Shown here: in pieces, positions 28,838 through 41,274 of the stretch
How positions within the stretch are numbered: position 1 is the stretch's first letter
Layout of the letters: every line of letters starts with the position of its first letter
From: Cucumis sativus
Taxonomy: Eukaryota > Streptophyta > Magnoliopsida > Cucurbitales > Cucurbitaceae
Reading direction: 5' to 3'
DNA length: 64,000 nt
Assembly: GCF_000004075.3 (NCBI RefSeq)
Contig: NC_026661.2
Coordinates: forward strand, 20,178,307 to 20,242,306
The notes under the pieces: generated by a model
Told to the model about the DNA's origin: nothing
What the model saw: the letters and a program-made list of their open reading frames with translations, nothing else
Database searches by the model: none
Program-made: the position numbers and the translations under genes

Positions 28838-29390
28838 TTAGAAGGTATGATCTTTCTTCAATGACAAGAAAAAACATTGGTAAGAAACTCGTTTAGTGTT
28901 TGGAATGGATTGATATCTATAAATGGAAGAGGCAACACCTTCCATGAAGGTATCCATGAACTCAACACACCCATACTTTTTATGACACGTGCATGTGAAA
29001 ATACTTAACTCAAGTAAGAGGTAAAATAGCACCGGGCTCATGGTGCACGGCAAGACCCAAAGTCTTGCATCAACCTTGAGGATTGAGTTGTTTTCGGTTA
29101 GGCACCTTGCAACCTTGAGGATCGTAAAGAACCTTAACATCGTCAAAATTCCACATAAACACAAGTGATATCAGAGGAATAATACAGTAATAGCTCCATC
29201 CATTGGTTCCAAAAAATAGAGTAAATAATATACACAAGAGAGCTAGAATCTTACTTCTAGCGTGTTTAGATGAACTATACAATACTTTTTGCATTTAATT
29301 ACTTAACTCTCAAAGTGGGATAGGTTCCACACTTCATCACCAAGTGCATGTAGAGATGATCTTTCACACACAACACAACTAAAAAAGGGA
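28838..29390 (-). other. Unclassified island with short overlapping frames and a 13-bp direct repeat
   Basis: On the minus strand two overlapping frames (29294-29070 and 29164-28838) occur in a patch with less extreme AT content. A 13-base sequence CAACCTTGAGGAT appears at 29071-29083 and 29110-29122. The stretch upstream on the minus strand (about 29390-29300) reads like a leader or repeat terminus. I do not recognise a protein. It may be a decayed mobile element or a gene fragment; no claim of function is made. Confidence 0.25.
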
Positions 29391-29984
29391 AATTTAACAT
29401 AAAGAAGCAAATTGTATGTCAAACCCCACAATGACAATAAATTAAATGCACACAGTACGAAATATGAGGTCCAGCACCACTCATTTTAACAACGATCTAG
29501 GTTTCCATCTATTTATGCTTATTTAACGAGCAAATTTATAACCATAAAAAATAAAAAACATTTTTCTTTAAATCCTTATCAAATTTATTTCATGAATACT
29601 ATTTTTTATAATTCAATAAAAGTAGATATATAATATTACAACCATTTAACGAAAACTTCAATCAAAACGTCTTATTAGAGGATAAAAATTACACAACACT
29701 TCTTAAGTTGAAGATTATAAGTATATTAATATAAATATTAAATTATCAATTCTATCATAAATATTAATACAAATATTTTGATTTTTCTTCATTATTTTAT
29801 TCCTACACGTCAACCAAACCAAACGGATATTTTCCGTAAAATAATTAAATGTTCCTAATACCATATACTATATTTTATATTTTAAAAACAACGTTAAATT
29901 TTCTATTAATTTATTGCCATCTTATCTCACAAGGTAAAATAATAATAATAATAAAAGATAAATTAGATTATCTCTTTTCTTCAA

Positions 29985-30040
<56 letters not shown>
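29985..30040. repeat. (AAT)n microsatellite
   Basis: About 18 AAT units in a row, with a shorter AAT cluster just upstream at about 29938-29953. Confidence 0.9.
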
Positions 30041-31591
30041 GAGATGGTTAAATTAATTATGAAATAAGCTGTTGCTAAATTCCAAACTATTATCAACTAA
30101 CTTTGTTTAATTAGGTGGCTAAAACCTTGTGTGTGCACTTTTTGTATTTGACCAATTTTATATAATATATTTAGAATAATTAAGAGTACATAATGAGGTT
30201 TTATATAGAGAAATAAATAGACACAAATAAAAAAGCAAAGTGTAGTGTAGTGTAGATTTGGAATAGGTATGAATTTTTGGAAAGATAGGTCCACTTGTTG
30301 GTCATGATTTTTGAAAAGAATATCAAAGTGATTTAGGGTAGGTTTGACAACTTGAAATAGAAATTGAAAAGAACAAATATATTTCGGAAAATAAATTTGT
30401 ATTTTGTATTTCAAGTATTTGATAGGATATTTTAAAATTGAATACTATTAGGTTGGGTATAAACTATGCTTTATGTTAATAAAATTGGAAAAGTAATATT
30501 ACTTTGATACATTATTATAGTATTTATTTTAATTTAATTTAAGAAAACTAATTGAATTTACAAACATGAAATGCTATATTTAATAATGTATTAATTAGTT
30601 ATTTGATATTATATTATATTTTGAAATTTGAATGTATTTAACATACATATATATACAAATAATTTGTAGTTTTCAAATTAAATTAATAGATACAGTAAGT
30701 TTGAAAAAAAATTCAGATTGCCCACAAAAGTTGGCTTTTAGTTCTTATTTGGTTTGACTAGTAGAAACATAAATGAATTAGATTTCTTCTTTGAGACGAA
30801 CAATGAAGATGACTAGTAAATTAGAAAAAGAAATAAATTATATAGATATATGCATCTTGATGACAAGAGAAGTTCATATAAAACAAACCTAAATTTTGAA
30901 AAGACGTTTTGTAGTTAGTTTTCGATGAAAATTGTTAGTATTTTATCTAATTAAGAATACCTTCAAAATTTTAAAAAATATTATTAAAAAATAAACTTAT
31001 TGATTATATGAACATAAATCGCTAATACTGTTTTATTTCTTTATCTTTCATGTCGTTTCTCTCGTTTGAAAGTCTAGAAATGTTAATGGTGAGAGTATAT
31101 TCAGACTTTTTTTTCTTCAATTTAAAGAGTGTTTTTTAAACTTGTGAAAATTAAATAGTATTTATTAAACAAAAACTCAGCTATATTAGTATTGTTTTAA
31201 AACACTTTTTAAAGGTTTAATTAGTGATGTTTTTTAAACTCGATCGTGTGTTTCTTACGTGAATACAACTGAACTTAATCAGAAAAGTCTTTCAATAAAA
31301 ACAAGTAAGAAAAATGAGAAGAAGAAAAGTATGTGGAGTGAACTATTTCTCATTTTTCAAATACACGAGTAAGTGAACATTTTCAAAAAATTGTAAAAAA
31401 AGGTATTGTAGGGTTTTGGTGAACCAACTCTTTTCTCCATTTTTTCTTCCAAAGTTTAATGTAAGCAAATAATTGAAGGGAAGTACACATACGAGTGGTT
31501 ACAAATGGATAACAATATCATACTAATTTGATTAATAATGTGATGTGTTGACTAGTACTTTAGCTAATTGTTCACTGCATGCTTATCTTTT

Positions 31592-31595
<4 letters not shown>

Positions 31596-31627
<32 letters not shown>
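31596..31627. repeat. (AT)16 microsatellite
   Basis: Uninterrupted AT dinucleotide tract. Confidence 0.9.
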
Positions 31628-31630
<3 letters not shown>

Positions 31631-33799
31631 AAAAGAATAATATATGTTACATTAAGTACTTTTGAATTATATATTAAAGTTGCCAATTAATTAATATTAT
31701 TATACCATATCCCATTATAGTATATTCTTTCTTTAATGTTTCTAATTAAAAAGTAATTATTATTATAGATAAATTAGTTTTCTTTTTTAGAGACTTGTAT
31801 TTAAAAATAGTGATTCATTTTGAATTAATTTCATGGAATGTTTATGCAAGAAAAAAAAGAAAAAGAATTGAATGTTTCAAATTTATTAAGTGATGCAATG
31901 AAGTTTAATTTTGTGGGTAGAAAAATAATTAATTAGCATACTCAATGGTTGGAGGTGGATTGCTGATTTAATTTTACTAATTAAACATGTTAAACTGAAC
32001 ATAACTTGACACATGATATATATACTTAATTAGTATCGTCAACTTTGAAGTTAAGCCTTTGATTTTTTCACCACCACACGTGGTTGAAAAGAATAAAAGA
32101 TTGAACACTAAAATTAATTAAATTATGCTTGATTTACCTATTCTTCTTATTCTAAACTATTTTTCTCATGAGAAATGAGTTCTGTCATCAAGAATTTAGC
32201 TCAATTAATACTTGTATATATATGGGTGATCGATTCAATCACCATCCATATTTGTACTTTAAAACTTTTTAAAAAATGCTTTAGTCAAATAATTTTAATA
32301 AAAAAATCCTAAATTGATGTTTATATTTATAGTTGATTAGTTCAAATAAACACATATAGTCATTGATTGACTTCTATCCGCATTTATCAATACACTAATA
32401 GACTCCATTTTATCGATAATTAGAAGTGTCCACATAAAATATAAAATTTTACTATAGTTTGTAATTATTTTGATTCATTTTTTACTATATTAAAAAACTA
32501 TTCCATTTTTATTAATATAAACTTTTTAAGTATTGTTTCTAAATTTTGAAAAGTTTTACAATAATTGAAGATATATAAACTTGAAGACAATTATAATTTT
32601 CTCTATTTGATTACTTACTTTTAAAAAAACTCAATTATTAAGGGTCAAATAGTATTAAATTTAAGCAATAAAACCATTATATATGTGTATGTGTGTAAAT
32701 ACCTCTCTTGAATTCAAACAAAAAGTACTTTGTAAAAGCATTCAACTACGTTGAAAGACCTCCACATTATGGAATAATAGGTTTTATGGTATTTTGTGTT
32801 GCGCTTCAAATGCCGATGAGTGTCGATTAAGAAGTCACCTTCTTTCTTGCATGTAGCCCACGTGACATCGGTTTCTTCTTCCTCCACCAACCTTTTTCCA
32901 TTCAAATGTTCAACACTGAAGTCTTTATATTCTTATTTCTTAACCTAATTGTTTGCTATACTTCAATATAAATTTAATAGGGATGACATCCCATCCACTT
33001 GTTCAACGCATAAATGAAAATAGTATTCAAAACTCCATACTTTTTGGTCTGGAGTACACACTCTATCTATATATATCAATTTAAACCATTGTCTTCAAAA
33101 CAATTACAGTCGACCGAGGTACCAATCGTGTTGTTAGTTGCTCTCCAAGGTTAAAAAACAACTCCCTTATTCAAATATGAACTCGTCAAAATAAGAAATA
33201 GAAACAAAACGAAGAATGCTTGGAACAGTAAAGAGAGTAGAGGTGGTTTTCGAACATGACAAAGATGGTTTTAGAGACCGCTATGGTTTTTGAGTTTTTG
33301 ATGATCCAAATGGTGAACACGAACAATCTTATATAGAGGAAAAAACTCAACTGAAGATTGAAAGTGAGAGTGAATCATGAACGTAAGAGCTGAAGACGTG
33401 ATACAAATTTAAAGAGAGACACATGTGGTGACAGGATTATGCTATCATCACCAACATACTTTGTTTCTCACTTAAAATTCTTTATCATTTATACCCTCTC
33501 CCGTTTTCTAAATCTTTCGGCGGACAAGAGAATTGAAGTTCTCTCCAACATAAATAAATTTAAAATGTACCAAATGTTTATTTACTTCGTAACATAACAA
33601 CAAATTAAAATTAGTTGCTAATAATTATTTTTAAAAATAACAGCAAACCCATGCCAAAAACTACAAGGAAGAAATTGTTACATAACTAAAGAGAATAGGA
33701 ATACTACAAATTGAAAAGTATATTAGATTGTTAATTAGGATTAGAGCAGATGTTCAAAAAGGCTGCAAGTGAAAAACGTGACCCAATTCCTGACACTGT

Positions 33800-33895
33800 G
33801 GGCCGAATCATGGGCCAAGCTTAAAAGTAGATGGGCCACAAAGCCCATAATAATGTAACCGCTAACGGGTGTACGTGTGGGGCACGTGCCGCGCC
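33800..33895 (+). promoter_or_regulatory. PP2C promoter: TGGGCC motifs and a palindromic G-box/ABRE
   Basis: TGGGCC occurs three times (about 33798-33804, 33811-33816 and 33831-33837), followed by AGCCCA at about 33842-33847. Next come an ACGTG core (33873-33877) and the perfect 10-base palindrome GGCACGTGCC (33881-33890). This sits about 170-200 bases before the inferred transcription start of the PP2C gene. ACGT-core pairs of this kind are bZIP/bHLH sites and can act as ABA-response elements; here function is inferred. Confidence 0.55.
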
Positions 33896-35149
33896 TGTTT
33901 CTTTCTTTTAAACTCGAAAATTATCGAAAACTTGTTGCACTGATTGATCGATTATTGTTTATTATAATTATCATATCGTTAAAAATAAATAAATAAATAA
34001 GAAAACAAAAGGCAACTGATGGATCTAAAAAGAAAAAAGAAAAAAGAAAAGCACACTAAAAGATAGATCTCTCTTCCTCTCTCTTTCGCTGAAACTAGTG
34101 TTCGAAGCGCTTGGCGGGTGAGTCGTACCTTCCAATTTCTTCTACTGTTTTGTTTCTTACGTTTACTATTTCGGATTGAATTTGATTTTGGAAATATGTC
34201 TTTTTGATTCTGTCGATCTCTGTTTCTGTGGAGTTTCTTGCGGTTTATATGATCCGTTTGTTTGGTGTACAATTCACGGAGGTATAATGAATTCTACACT
34301 CGTTGTTAGTTTTTTATTTTGATTTGTTTAGAAGGGAGTTATCGAAGTGAGGCTTTTGGGTTGAGTATGGATTTCTCTTGTATTTGGTTTTATTTGAATC
34401 TTGTGCTTGCTTTGTAACCTAAAGGAGAGTTTGGTAGACGGAGGGAGGGTGGTTATGAGAAATGAACATTTCGATGTGTTTTACTTGGGATGGGAGGGGC
34501 GGATTTCATAGTGCTCCCTATTAATTTTTCATGGTTAAGAGTATTTTTGTCATGTTCAAAATCAAACCGAAACTTTCTTTTAATCCTTTTTTTTTTGGTT
34601 TAATTTTAAATGAAAATCATGCCTTCAAGTGTGGCATAAGAAATTGGATTAATTTTGTAACTACGTGTTTTTAAGTGATTTTGAAAGCAATAGAAGTGAT
34701 TTTAGCAATTTCAGGATTACTCCCAAATATGTCCTTAGTCTATCCTTTGTTGATTCGGGTGGGTAGTTTTTTCGTTTATTGATTAACAACTAGCTTTGAT
34801 GGCTACTTTCACGAACCACTTCACTGATAGTCAGATATACTGTTATGAATTATGAAGTTGAATAGCTTTGACAATTTCCCGAATTGACATCTATGCATAT
34901 GACGGGTCAATGCATTAACTGATTCTTTAGTTCAAACTTCAAACCACGTGCATGCTTCTTATCTTTTGGAATGGGTGTTACTGAAACAACAACATAAGTT
35001 GTGAAGGCTTGAGGGGCAAAATAGTTGAATCGTCAAATTTTCTTTTTTCTTCCCCTTGGAAATGATGTGAACGTCTGCTTGCAAGTGATTTTTCTGTGAG
35101 GGGTGACCTTTTGGTGATTCATGGATTTTATCTAATTCCAGCTTGGAAA

Positions 35150-38100
35150 ATGGGGATATATCTCAGCTCCCCCAAAACAGAAAAGGCCTCAGATGATGGT
35201 GAGAATGACAGACTTCGATACGGTCTATCCTCTATGCAAGGGTGGCGTGCAACCATGGAAGATGCTGTGAGTTTGCTGTCTATTGTTACTGTTCCCTTTA
35301 ATGTTGAAGTTGTAATATTATTATACTAAGTTATTCATCATGCGCCCTATTGCATACTGTGAACCATGCAAATTATTAACACATAGGATGAACTACTTTG
35401 GATTATATTATCTCGAGGAAGTTAAAATGCATGTTGAGTGCTTCTATTAAAGGAGGTGCTCCCAACACTAAGAAGAAGATTGTTTCTCAGATTAGCTTTT
35501 GGTAGTGGTAGCATATGTGCTGTCATGTTTGTTCTTTAAGCAATCCTTGTAGTGAACTGGAACAGAGAGTTTGCATTAGAATATCTACAGTGCAGCGGAA
35601 ACGTGTAACTTGGCATTGAGTGGAGCAAAATCACGACTAGTATTATACATTTCATAATGTCCAATCATTTGCGAGGCTCTGTCTGATGCATTGTTGGACA
35701 GTGACTTAAATTTTTTATTTATTTGTTTATTCAAACTACAACCTATGCAAACTCACTTGTAACCCTGTAACCTGTGGAGACCTTCATCTGAATCTGAGAT
35801 TTTTGTTAAGTTTGGGACTGGAACCATCTTTTGAAGACTCTGAAATTGATCTGCATTCTGCACATTCTAAAAGTCGTGTGTCACATATCACATATGGATC
35901 CGTTCTCATCCTACTTAAGTTTCAGCATGCAGCCTGTCTAGATTTGGATACATCAACATCTTTCTTCGGTGTTTACGACGGTCATGGAGGTTAGTATCTG
36001 TTCTTAGAGTCCCCCCTCCCCCTCCCCCTCCCGCCACCACCAAAAAAAAAGAAAAGAAAAGAACAATAAAAAAAAAAATCTTATCATTTATTTGTTTGAC
36101 TGTAATTGCATTTATGTGGTTTTTTAAAAAAAATTAGATTTTATTTTTTTGCCGATCAAAGTTTATTATTGAAACCCAGGTAAAGCAGTTTCAAAGTTCT
36201 GTGCCAAGTATCTTCACCGACAGGTGCTCAAGCATGAATCATACATGGCTGGAGATCTGGGAACTTCTCTGCAGAAGGCCTTTCTCAGGTTATTCATTCA
36301 CTGGCTTTGTTTTAGTTTACATGGTATCCTTTGGTGTTTGGGAATTTTCTTTATCCTTTTGGCAGTGATGAACTAACTAGTTTGTCATGTTTGCTTGGGC
36401 TTTCTACTGTTATAGCCTGTCTAAAGTATATAGTTGTGTATTTCATTTGATGCACTAAGTACTCATCATTTTCTTACAAAGATTAATAAACAAAAAATAA
36501 ATGGGGTGTGATTCTTGCTTTACCTGTTCCACCATTGATGGTTGAAAGGCTGTTTGTGCCAAAACTGTAAGACCTGGCTTCTTACTTTGCCACTCTGAAA
36601 TGGTGCAGAATGGATGAGATGATGCGTGGACAAAGAGGATGGAGAGAATTAGCTATTTTAGGAGACAAAATGGACAAAATTTCTGGTATGATAGAAGGAT
36701 TTATATGGTCGCCCAAGGGCAATGAAGCTAACAACCAAGTGGATGATTGGCCTCCGGAGGAGGTATTTTTATGCACAATTCCCAGTTGCTATGGTGGATT
36801 TACTTTCCTTTTCTGTTTTGAGGTGGACATGCGTCTGTAGAAGAGGTAGTCCCCCTCTTTCCTCTGTGTCCAGTTGAACGCAATTTGCAGTTCACTAATT
36901 ATATTTCTTTGCATTGATTTGTAGTAACCTGTGTTAGTTTTGGGTTAAATTTTGTTTATGAATCAATTGTACATTTATGGTTGGGCATGGATTCAATTAA
37001 AGTGAGGAGGTGATGTTGCTAACTAGGGACCTCACTCTGACTTTCATGGACCAAATGCTGGAAGTACAGCTTGTGTTGCGATCATACGAAATAACCAACT
37101 TGTGGTGGCCAATGCTGGCGATTCTCGCTGTGTCATTTCCAGAAAGGGTCAGGTATTTGCATCAAAAAGACATTGCTCAGTTGATTTACATGCTCTTAAC
37201 AGCACCATATGTCTTCCTGATTAGAGGTGAAAATAAGAATTGATTGGATGTATTGTGATATGATTAGCCCCAACTTATCGATTTGGAATTAATCATTAGT
37301 AAATCCTTATTGTTGGTTGTGTAATATATTTTTGAATTGTTTTTGTCCTCCTTTCATTAGCCCCAACTTATCTCATTTTAATTTGTATGAATTGTGGGTT
37401 TGTCAGATCAATATCCGTTGAAGTTCTATGTCAGTTTAGTCAAATTGTGTTGAATAAGGAGATAGAGGATAATGGAGATAGGGTAGAGTCGGCAGACAAT
37501 AGCATATTTTAATTGGAGAGATGATTTGTCAATTTCTGTCCCACGGTTTACTAACCAGATCTTCCTATATTTATCACTTGATACATATTTTATCTTATTA
37601 CTCTAATTGGTGAATTAACATAGCAGTTTTTCTTTTCTAAAAAAAAACCAATTTAACATAGCAGGTTGTGATTGAAGAAGCATAAGTAGATATGGATGTA
37701 ATAATTCTGACAGTGTTACCAAATGTATGATTGTTTTTAATGTCATGAAAAGAACTGTAAATTAGGGAGGATAATTTGAACAATCGAGATATTTGCATGA
37801 GCATCTAGTGCTCCACCTAACATTTTCTTCCCAGGCATATAATCTATCTAAAGATCACAAGCCTGATCTTGAGGTTGAGAAGGACAGAATTCTGAAAGCT
37901 GGTGGTTTCATCCGAGTTGGTCGAGTCAATGGCAGTCTCAACTTGGCACGGGCTATAGGTACACTCTTTCTAAGTCTTAGTTTTAAATTTGAAATATAAA
38001 TTTTATAATTTCCTTTTGACCATTTTGATTTGGAATTCTAATTTTACAGGAGACATGGAATTTAAGCAGAATAAAAGTATGCCCGCAGAAAAACAGATTG

Positions 38101-39466
38101 TAACTGCCAATCCAGATATAACAACTGTACGTGTTAATGGTTTGAATATTTCAGCCATGGTGTTATATGTTTATACAATTTGTTCAAGTCTGATGATAAT
38201 GATTCTGGAAGAGTTTCATCATTTTCCTTTTATACCCTCTCATTCATTTCTCAGGATCTCATTTGTTATTCTTCTTGTAATTAGGTTGAGCTTTGTGAGG
38301 ATGACGAATTTCTTGTTCTTGCCTGTGATGGGATCTGGTAAGTTTGAAATTTTGTGCTTTTAGGGACAAAATAATCTCTCTGAAGTTAACCATCGTAGGT
38401 CAGTAAAAAAGAGACATAGTATTAATAAAAAAGAGGTCATCAAGTTTGGCCACATATCTAGGAATTAATTTCTTACGAGTTTTCTTGACACCCAAATATT
38501 GTAGGGGTCAAGAGGGTTGTCCCCTAAGATTAATCGAGGTGTGCGTAAGCTAGCCAAATAAAACCAAGTATAAGACAATTTGAACATCCCCTCTTTATTA
38601 TGCTAATCCAAGCCCTAAATCACTGCCTTTCCTTAATCGTCATCCCTTTATATAATATAATCAAATACACCAACTCACTCCATAACTAATTACCCTTATG
38701 CCATTACTAGTACCATACTAGTACTACAAGTCATAAACTCCTATTAGTTCCCTAACAGTTGCATTGACATGAAAGGACAATTTAATCAATGAAGTCTCTA
38801 ATTTTAGTTTTTGATGTAAAAAGTTTCCATACCACACCATTTTATGCAAGAAAAATCAGCACTGTATTCTGAGCTTTCCTGTGGTATGTTACTATATAAA
38901 AACTGTTCTCTTCGGAAGCAGCCTATTCATCAGAGTATAATGGAATTATTAGATATTATTTGACTGCAAAAAAAGAAAAAAGAAAAATCAACATGATAAA
39001 TCACTAACCATCTCTTTCTCTTCATAGGGATTGCATGTCCAGCCAACAACTGGTTGACTACATTGGAGATCAACTAAAATCGGTATGTTTGTGTCAAAGA
39101 CAGACTTTTGTTAACTAGTGGTTGCATAGTAAGGGTCACTCGGTTAGAAATTAGTTGAGGTTCTTATATTATGAGCTGGCTTAAACACTCATGGATGTAA
39201 AATAATAGTTTATATTGATTTCGATTTGTGTAAATACGCAGGAAAGTAGACTCTCAGTTATTTGTGAGAGAGTATTTGACAGGTGCTTGGCACCCACAGC
39301 TGGTGGTGAAGGATGTGACAACATGACTATGATCTTGGTTCAGTTCAAGAAACCCTTCAGCAACCCGGAAAACCTGAATGCTGCTTCCACTTCTGCTGAG
39401 GAGCCACCTTCATCGTTCAATCAAACGACGTCTGATCCGAGTGAAAGCGCTTCTAAGACTGAATAG
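35150..39466 (+). CDS. Protein phosphatase 2C (PPM family, PP2C 11/21/60-like)
   Basis: Ten coding exons join in frame to 367 aa: 35150-35266, 35926-35989, 36180-36288, 36609-36762, 37027-37152, 37835-37958, 38050-38126, 38285-38337, 39028-39082 and 39242-39466. A leader exon ending at 34117 and an intron 34118-35141 precede the ATG. PP2Cs are Mg/Mn-dependent Ser/Thr phosphatases. Metal-binding motifs are present: GWRATMEDA (31-39), VYDGHGG with D57, ANAGDSR (D180), ACDGIWD (D272) and GCDNMT (D319/N320). The start MGIYLSSPK has Gly2 and a Ser at position 6, so N-myristoylation and membrane attachment are plausible. Residues about 110-150 ([20 protein letters not shown]) are the non-catalytic insertion typical of this plant subgroup. 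The C-terminal 40 residues are Ser/Thr/Glu-rich and probably disordered. It differs from the clade A ABA co-receptor PP2Cs. No damage is seen. Confidence 0.94.
36011..36032 (-). other. G-quadruplex / i-motif candidate in PP2C intron 2
   Basis: On the plus strand: C6-T-C5-T-C5-T-C3. On the minus strand this is four G-runs of 3, 5, 5 and 6 separated by single A, an ideal intramolecular G-quadruplex pattern. It begins 22 bases after the end of coding exon 2. Confidence 0.8.
38470..38757. mobile_element. Possible SINE tail plus LTR-like remnant in PP2C intron 8
   Basis: The segment 38503-38560 (GGGGTCAAGAGGGTTGTCCC onward, then GATTAATCGAGGTGTGCGTA) resembles the conserved 3' part of a widespread plant tRNA-derived SINE. 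Next to it, read on the minus strand from 38757 (TGTTAGGGAACTAATAGGAG), is a block that looks like an LTR terminus with a TATA-like TATATAAAGGG and an AATAAA. Treated as an old remnant; limits and family are uncertain, and no internal coding part is present. Confidence 0.35.
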
Positions 39467-41274
39467 ATGGTACAAATACAATTTTAAAAATTGACGAAGC
39501 TTACCATTTGGTTCAAGATACCAGTAAGTAAAAATTTTCTCATTGATGCACTTATTTTCTATTAGCCGATTGCTTGTTGAAGAGTTAACTTGTTTTGTAA
39601 AGTAAATTTCTCTTTGTGAATGTCTTACCACTTCCAATTCAGTACTATATTTTTTTTCTTCTCATGGCGTTATCACTTTCGTTATATATAGATTTTTTTT
39701 ATAAAAAAAGTAGAGCTGTATTTCTTATAAAGTCAAGTTTCGAATCCAACCCTTATTTTCCTCTTTAATTCAAGTGAATGATGTAAACAATTTGTTAAAA
39801 GAAAAAATGGTGAGCAAAGGCATAGTTTTCAAAAGCCAAAAATACAAAAAAACGAAAGTCCATTTTGCATCTGTTTTTAGTTTTTAGTTTTTGAAATTAG
39901 GTTGATAAGCAACTTCTTCACCTCTAGTTTCTTAACAGAAGTATGGAAGATTTGTTTTTGTTTTTTAAATTTGGTTAAAAGTTTTACTCTTTTGCTTAAG
40001 AAATATACAAGTCATCCTCAACCTTTGTAACAAATTGAAAAGTATACTTGATTTTCAAACATAAAATATGAGAGCCCGGGGTTTTAAAATGTGAATTATA
40101 AAATTGAGGACTCATAGGAGAGAATAGTTACAAAGATGAAAAGTAGACTCCGTTTTTAATTTGATTGATAAACAATTTCACTTTTACGAATGTGAATTGT
40201 TGTATGGAAATTGAATTAAATTAAGGCTTGCTAGTTAAAAATGAAAATGGAAAAATTGAGTATTACAATAGTTTCTAATTTGCTGTCGCACTAAAACGAT
40301 CAACGTTTCTTATTTTACTTGTTAAAAATGAAGAAATGGATATAATCTTTACTGTTTTTTATTAAATGTTTTTAACATTACAATGTTTCTTGCCGTGACT
40401 TTTCACACAAACGATCTAATACAGCATTTGATCACTTCAACGATCTTGCCGTGATTTAATAGATTTTTCCAAATTTTAGAGAGCCACAATATTAGTTTCA
40501 AACATGTTCATGATGCTTAATTCTCATAAGAATATGAACAGCACGATTTATTTTTTAAAAGAAAGATGAATAAGAACAAGAACAACTGTGAAACACCCAA
40601 AGATTAGAACACACACATGGTATGGTATGGTATGGTCTAAATTGGAAGCGTTTCAACAATCACATAACCGTACGCCCCTCCCCTCTTCAAGGATGACTTC
40701 ACTTATAGGACATTATTATGATTCAACATAGGTTGGGAATACAATAAGATAAACTACACTAGTACAATGGTTTAAGACCAAGCAAAGCATAACCTTCCAT
40801 CCTTGGGTGAGAGGTAGGAACATTCATACAACAATGAACATTTTTTTAGCAATTTGTTGTACTAAAAGAACAAAGGATGAATATGCAACATAAAGCAAGA
40901 AAAAGTGTGAATCTTGATTCTGAATCATAAATACTCAGTAGTAGCTGGAAAAAAAGTTTCGTCTCCAATGAATAATTCTATTAATGTCGTTACCATTAAC
41001 ACCCAATATAAGAAGCATTTCAACATCAAAACTAGGGTATTAAGAAAAACATTGAAGATAGAAAGCGAGGTAAAAGGAAACCCAAAAAAAAAGTAAATCC
41101 GTCATTTATTTCATAACCACAAGTGTACCTTAGTGAGTATATGTTCTCTTGATTTAATGTCACGTGAGGGAGGGGGGAAATGCAAGATATAGGAGCTACT
41201 ACAAAAAATTTATGCTAATCAAGTGCCCGAAAGAACATCCTCAATCAGAAGAAAGCCAAAAAGAAAAAAAAAAA
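39467..41274. other. Spacer between PP2C and the small membrane-protein gene
   Basis: The first 200-300 bases are the likely PP2C 3' UTR. A (TATGG)4 repeat lies at about 40619-40638. No gene is recognised; the plus-strand frame at 40914-41096 is probably in the 3' region of the minus-strand gene and has no domain. Confidence 0.55.

Larger units (their letters stand above)
20141..33780. other. Gene-poor AT-rich region of about 13.6 kb
   Basis: No frame with recognisable homology and no long frame occurs on either strand. Contents worth noting are listed separately: a structured, less AT-rich island near 22670-22800, a perfect hairpin at 25208-25229, microsatellites near 27437, 29985 and 31596, and a small unclassified island at 28838-29390. 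Around 32714-32935 (minus) is a short frame, roughly 'SVEHLNGKRLVEEEE...', without an ATG and without a recognised domain. A TATA-like box on the minus strand near 33335 hints at an unrecognised transcript, but no coding sequence follows that I can support. Confidence 0.5.

Noticed and set aside
32714-32935. Minus-strand acidic frame near a TATA-like box
   Set aside because: There is no ATG start, no recognised domain and no continuing exon, so it is kept only as a lead in the gene-poor region.
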